Below are positions 61,594 to 64,000 of a stretch of DNA of 64,000 nt, piece after piece. Origin of the DNA: Natrarchaeobaculum aegyptiacum (GTDB lineage: Archaea > Halobacteriota > Halobacteria > Halobacteriales > Natrialbaceae); NCBI RefSeq assembly GCF_002156705.1, contig NZ_CP019893.1:3100001-3164000 (forward strand). The letters run 5' to 3'. The notes beneath the pieces are model-generated. The model saw only the letters and a program-made list of their open reading frames with translations. It did no database searches and was not told where the DNA came from. Positions within the stretch are counted from its first letter, which is position 1; every line of letters begins with the position of its first letter. Both the position numbers and the translations under genes were made by a program.

Positions 61594-62061
61594 CTACTCG
61601 AGTACCCGGCCCCGGTCGTCGACGTCGCCGCGAACGACGCGCGTCGAGGACAATCGCTCGCCGTCCTCGGCGAGCACGTAGGGGACGACGATGCCGGTCA
61701 CCGGCTCGAGTCCCGCCTCGCGCCGGCGGTCGTTGATCTCCTCGAGTTCGCCGACGGTCTCCGGGGAGACCACGAGCGCGTCGAGGTCCGGGTCGGTCGA
61801 GGCGATCCCCAGCGGCGACTCGAGCGTTCGTAACTCGACGTCGCGATCCCACCGGTCGAGTCGAGACAATTCCTCGCAAACGCGTTCCCGTCGCTCCGCG
61901 AGCGGCGGGATCGGCCGCGGTTCGTGGCGCGTCTGTTCGGCGAGGTCCTCGCTCGTGAGCGCGACGACGACGCCGTCGGTGCCGACCTCGAGGGCCCGTT
62001 CGAACAGTCGACGGTGCCCGTCGTGGATCGGGCCGAAGGTGCCGGCAACAGCCACGCGCAT
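61594..62061 (-). CDS. coaD: Phosphopantetheine adenylyltransferase, archaeal CoaD type
   Basis: 155-residue nucleotidyltransferase making dephospho-CoA from 4'-phosphopantetheine and ATP. It has the T/HxGH motif GTFGPIHDGHRRLF and the late S-S-T-R motif LSSTRVVRGD. This is the archaeal-type PPAT family rather than bacterial CoaD. Start ATG at 62061; the frame upstream to 62091 adds ten unlikely residues. Convergent with the NadE-like gene. Confidence 0.88.
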   Translation of the reverse strand: MRVAVAGTFGPIHDGHRRLFERALEVGTDGVVVALTSEDLAEQTRHEPRPIPPLAERRERVCEELSRLDRWDRDVELRTLESPLGIASTDPDLDALVVSPETVGELEEINDRRREAGLEPVTGIVVPYVLAEDGERLSSTRVVRGDVDDRGRVLE

Positions 62062-62167
62062 ACTGCAGTCGTCGGTCGCGAGTCCAATCAACGACGGACT
62101 TGCAGGCGCATTTACCGTCGTCGAGTGGGGATGGCTTTTTCACTGCTACCGTGGGCGAACGTACTGT

Positions 62168-62647
62168 ATGACCATCGACGAGTTACGCGAGTTCGGGCTG
62201 GCTGAGCTGACCGACGACGAAATCACGGGGTTCCTCTCGAGTCAGCGCGTGGGTGTGCTCGCGCTCTCGGGCGGTCGCGGACCGTACGTGCTCCCGATCT
62301 CGTACGGCTACGACGGCGAGGACCGGCTCTACCTGACGTACGTTCTCGGCGGGAGCAGTCGGAAAGCGACGCTCACCGAATCGAGCGAGCGTGCACGATT
62401 CCTCGTCTTCACGGTCGACTCGCCGTACAGCTGGGAGAGCGTCCTTCTCACGGGTCGGCTCGAGCCAGTTCCCGAGGAGCGGTGGGACGACCTCGAGTCG
62501 GACCTTCCCGAAGCCTGGCGACCGGCACTGTTCGCGTCGGCGCTCGACGACCAGCAGGTTCGCGTCTACGAGTTCCGGATCGAGGAGCGGTCGGGTGTCA
62601 AACACCAGGGGCTGCCGCCGGGGCTCGAGGCCGGAGAAAACACGTAG
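62168..62647 (+). CDS. Pyridoxamine 5'-phosphate oxidase-like flavin-binding protein
   Basis: 159-residue split-barrel protein: LSSQRVGVLALSGGRGPYVLPISYGYDGEDRLYLTYV is the flavin-binding barrel start of the PNPOx-like family, and WESVLLTGRLEPVPEERW continues it. Such haloarchaeal proteins bind FMN, F420 or heme, and their substrates are unknown. ATG at 62168; the longer frame to 61691 runs antisense to coaD. Confidence 0.85.
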   Translation: MTIDELREFGLAELTDDEITGFLSSQRVGVLALSGGRGPYVLPISYGYDGEDRLYLTYVLGGSSRKATLTESSERARFLVFTVDSPYSWESVLLTGRLEPVPEERWDDLESDLPEAWRPALFASALDDQQVRVYEFRIEERSGVKHQGLPPGLEAGENT

Positions 62648-62650
62648 TCG

Positions 62651-63100
62651 TCACTCTTCGACGGGCGTCTTCACGATCGTCACCGGTCGCTCCGCGAGCG
62701 TCGCGACCCGCTGGGCGACGCTCCCGAGCAATCGTCGGTACTCGTCGGAGCGACGTTTCGACCCGAGGACCGTCAGCCCGACGTCCTCGTCGTCGGCGTA
62801 CTCGAGAATCTCCTCGTGTGGGACGCCGTGACGGACAGCTGTGACCGTCTCGACACCGGCGTCGTCGGCCTCGTCGGCGATCGCCTCGAGTGCATCCTCG
62901 CCGGCGCGTTCGAGTGCGCTCTCGAGGCCCTCGAGTTCGTGGACGTACTCGTCGCCGGGGTAGGAGCTGTATGCGTCGGCGTCGACGACGTAGAGGACGT
63001 GTAACTCGGCGTCGTACCGGGTGGCGGCGTCGATGGCGTGGCCGATCGCGCGGTCGACACCGGGGCTGACGTCCGTCGGGAGCAACAGTCGGTCGTACAT
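62651..63100 (-). CDS. Universal stress protein, UspA family
   Basis: 149-residue single Usp domain: YDRLLLPTDVSPGVDRAIGHAIDAA, HVLYVVDADA, and the C-terminal GSKRRSDEYRRLLGSVAQRV, a variant of the ATP-binding G-x2-G-x9-G-S loop (the second Gly is replaced). It is probably dimeric and cytoplasmic. Start ATG at 63100. Its gene ends 3 bp after the PNPOx-like gene, convergently. Confidence 0.92.
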   Translation of the reverse strand: MYDRLLLPTDVSPGVDRAIGHAIDAATRYDAELHVLYVVDADAYSSYPGDEYVHELEGLESALERAGEDALEAIADEADDAGVETVTAVRHGVPHEEILEYADDEDVGLTVLGSKRRSDEYRRLLGSVAQRVATLAERPVTIVKTPVEE

Positions 63101-63257
63101 ACCCGACCGTTCGCTCAGGAGAGGCATAAAATTCGGGTGCGTGTCGGATCATCCCGTCGGTCGACCAGTCGCCGGTAGCGGGTTCTGGACGCCCGACGAC
63201 TGCGGGTGCTGGAAGGCACCGGTACATTCATCACGCTCTCCGAACAGTCTCCGGACG

Positions 63258-63659
63258 ATGACGAACGACCGCGACTGGGTCGGACTCCTCTTGCTGGCTG
63301 CAGCCGTGCTGGCGACGGGAATCGTCTACCTCTGGCTCGTTCCGCGGTCGGTCTCGGCAGGGGAAGACACGCTCGCCATCCGGTACCTCGTCGTGGGCTG
63401 GATTCCGTACGTCCTCGCGTGGTACCTGCTGGGACGCCGCTACACGTCCCCGGAAGCGCTACCGAACATGCGGACGGCCGACGCTGGCCTCGCGCTGGTA
63501 CTCGTCTCCTTGCTCCTCAGTCTCGGACTCGACGCCTGGGGATTCACTCCCGAACAGGTGCCGGGTGCCCACGCCCTTCAGGCCATCGCGATCTTCGTCG
63601 GTCTCGCGCTCCTCGGCTGGGGGCTCGGACGCCGCTCGAGTGCGCTGGCGGCTGGCTAG
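63258..63659 (+). CDS. Small four-helix membrane protein, unknown
   Basis: 133-residue protein with four hydrophobic helices (VGLLLLAAAVLATGIVYLWLV; IRYLVVGWIPYVLAWYLLG; AGLALVLVSLLLSLGLDAWGF; ALQAIAIFVGLALLGWGLG). No catalytic or metal motif. Start ATG at 63258. It is flanked by two UspA genes but no functional link is shown. Confidence 0.7.
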   Translation: MTNDRDWVGLLLLAAAVLATGIVYLWLVPRSVSAGEDTLAIRYLVVGWIPYVLAWYLLGRRYTSPEALPNMRTADAGLALVLVSLLLSLGLDAWGFTPEQVPGAHALQAIAIFVGLALLGWGLGRRSSALAAG

Positions 63660-63714
63660 TGCGAAGCGGCTGACCCCACTCGTTATGATCCTGCCCGTAG
63701 TCGTCAGGCCCACC

Positions 63715-64000
63715 ATGTTCACGAACGTACTCGTGGCGACCGACGGGAGCCCCGGTGACGACGTCGCGATCGACCACGCGACCGAACTGGCCGACGCATA
63801 CGGTGCCAGCGTGCAGGCGCTCTACGTCGTCGACGTCGGCCCGGAGCCGGCGGGACTGGATGCAGACCAGCACGAGACGCTCTACGAACCGGCCGAACGA
63901 CGAGGCCGCGAGGCCACCGTCCGCGTCGAGAACCGGGCGAGCGACCGCGACCTCGAGGTGGCACGCGCCGTCCGCGAGGGTGTCCCCCACGAGGAGATTC
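63715..64000 (+). CDS. Universal stress protein, UspA family, N-terminal part
   Basis: 95 codons from ATG at 63715 to the window edge. MFTNVLVATDGSPGDDVAIDHATELADAYGA and QALYVVDVG are the first strands of a Usp domain, and VREGVPHEEI matches the mid-domain strand of the neighbouring UspA. The ATP-binding loop lies past the edge. It is the third separate Usp gene within 5 kb. Confidence 0.9.
   Translation, partial: MFTNVLVATDGSPGDDVAIDHATELADAYGASVQALYVVDVGPEPAGLDADQHETLYEPAERRGREATVRVENRASDRDLEVARAVREGVPHEEI

Noticed and set aside
1-64000. Many long Arg/Ser/Pro-rich frames antisense or out of frame to the genes above
   Set aside because: In GC-rich haloarchaeal DNA such shadow frames are common; they lack acidic bias and family motifs.

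Overview
The window is about 64 kb of GC-rich DNA with the marks of a haloarchaeon, probably in the Natrialbales. The proteins are strongly acidic. Most genes start within about 35 nt of a TATA-like box with little Shine-Dalgarno. Tat lipoproteins are common, tRNA-Gln carries an intron, and there is a Complex I operon without nuoEFG, a haloarchaeal-type [2Fe-2S] ferredoxin module, and B12-type methylmalonyl-CoA mutase parts. No plasmid or viral replication genes are visible, so it reads as chromosome with small mobile scars. LAYOUT. 0-4 kb: lipid genes (3-hydroxyacyl-CoA dehydrogenase, squalene/phytoene synthase, acyl-CoA dehydrogenase) and a cold-shock protein. 4.3-8.9 kb: a five-gene iron/siderophore-type ABC operon (binding lipoprotein, SnoaL-like protein, permease, reduced TrxR-like flavoprotein, ATPase) behind a perfect 14-bp palindrome abutting its TATA box. 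9-20 kb: a PadR-like regulator, a half-CtaA/CtaB fusion for heme O/A synthesis, a Kv-type K+ channel, an aldo/keto reductase, an HD protein, the B12 subunit of methylmalonyl-CoA mutase with its GTPase, and an archaeal tRNA methylthiotransferase. 20.4-22.5 kb: an RHH/PIN toxin-antitoxin pair, intron-containing tRNA-Gln(TTG) with unusual tandem hairpins upstream and tRNA 3'-end remnants downstream, and an HNH endonuclease. 22.6-26.2 kb: aminotransferase, ribH, purK, purE. 26.5-36.9 kb: nuoA-B-CD-H-I-J1-J2-K-L-M-N. 38.3-41.8 kb: late heme genes hemG, hemH, hemE. 42-56 kb: a cytochrome c maturation region (System I: ccmC, ccmD, ccmE, ccmA, ccmB, ccmF, ccdA and a thioredoxin-like protein) interspersed with a TnpB element, a sulfite-oxidase-type Mo enzyme, a DUF411 lipoprotein and a membrane-anchored diheme cytochrome c peroxidase. 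56-64 kb: membrane proteins, a SagB-type nitroreductase, a ferric-reductase-like membrane protein, a universal-stress-protein/ferredoxin fusion, a NadE-like protein with a broken PP-loop, CoaD, a PNPOx-like protein and two more UspA proteins. HOW THE GENES FIT TOGETHER. The dominant theme is iron, heme and respiration: iron uptake, heme synthesis (probably the coproporphyrin route), heme O/A, covalent heme attachment outside the membrane, a heme peroxidase, and the proton-pumping oxidoreductase feeding the chain. The most unusual items are the UspA-UspA-ferredoxin fusion (59.0-60.2 kb), the 65-bp tandem hairpins sharing the acceptor 5' strand of tRNA-Gln (21.56-21.69 kb), the NadE-like pseudoenzyme (60.7 kb) and the NADPH-domain-less flavoprotein in the iron operon (7.1 kb).
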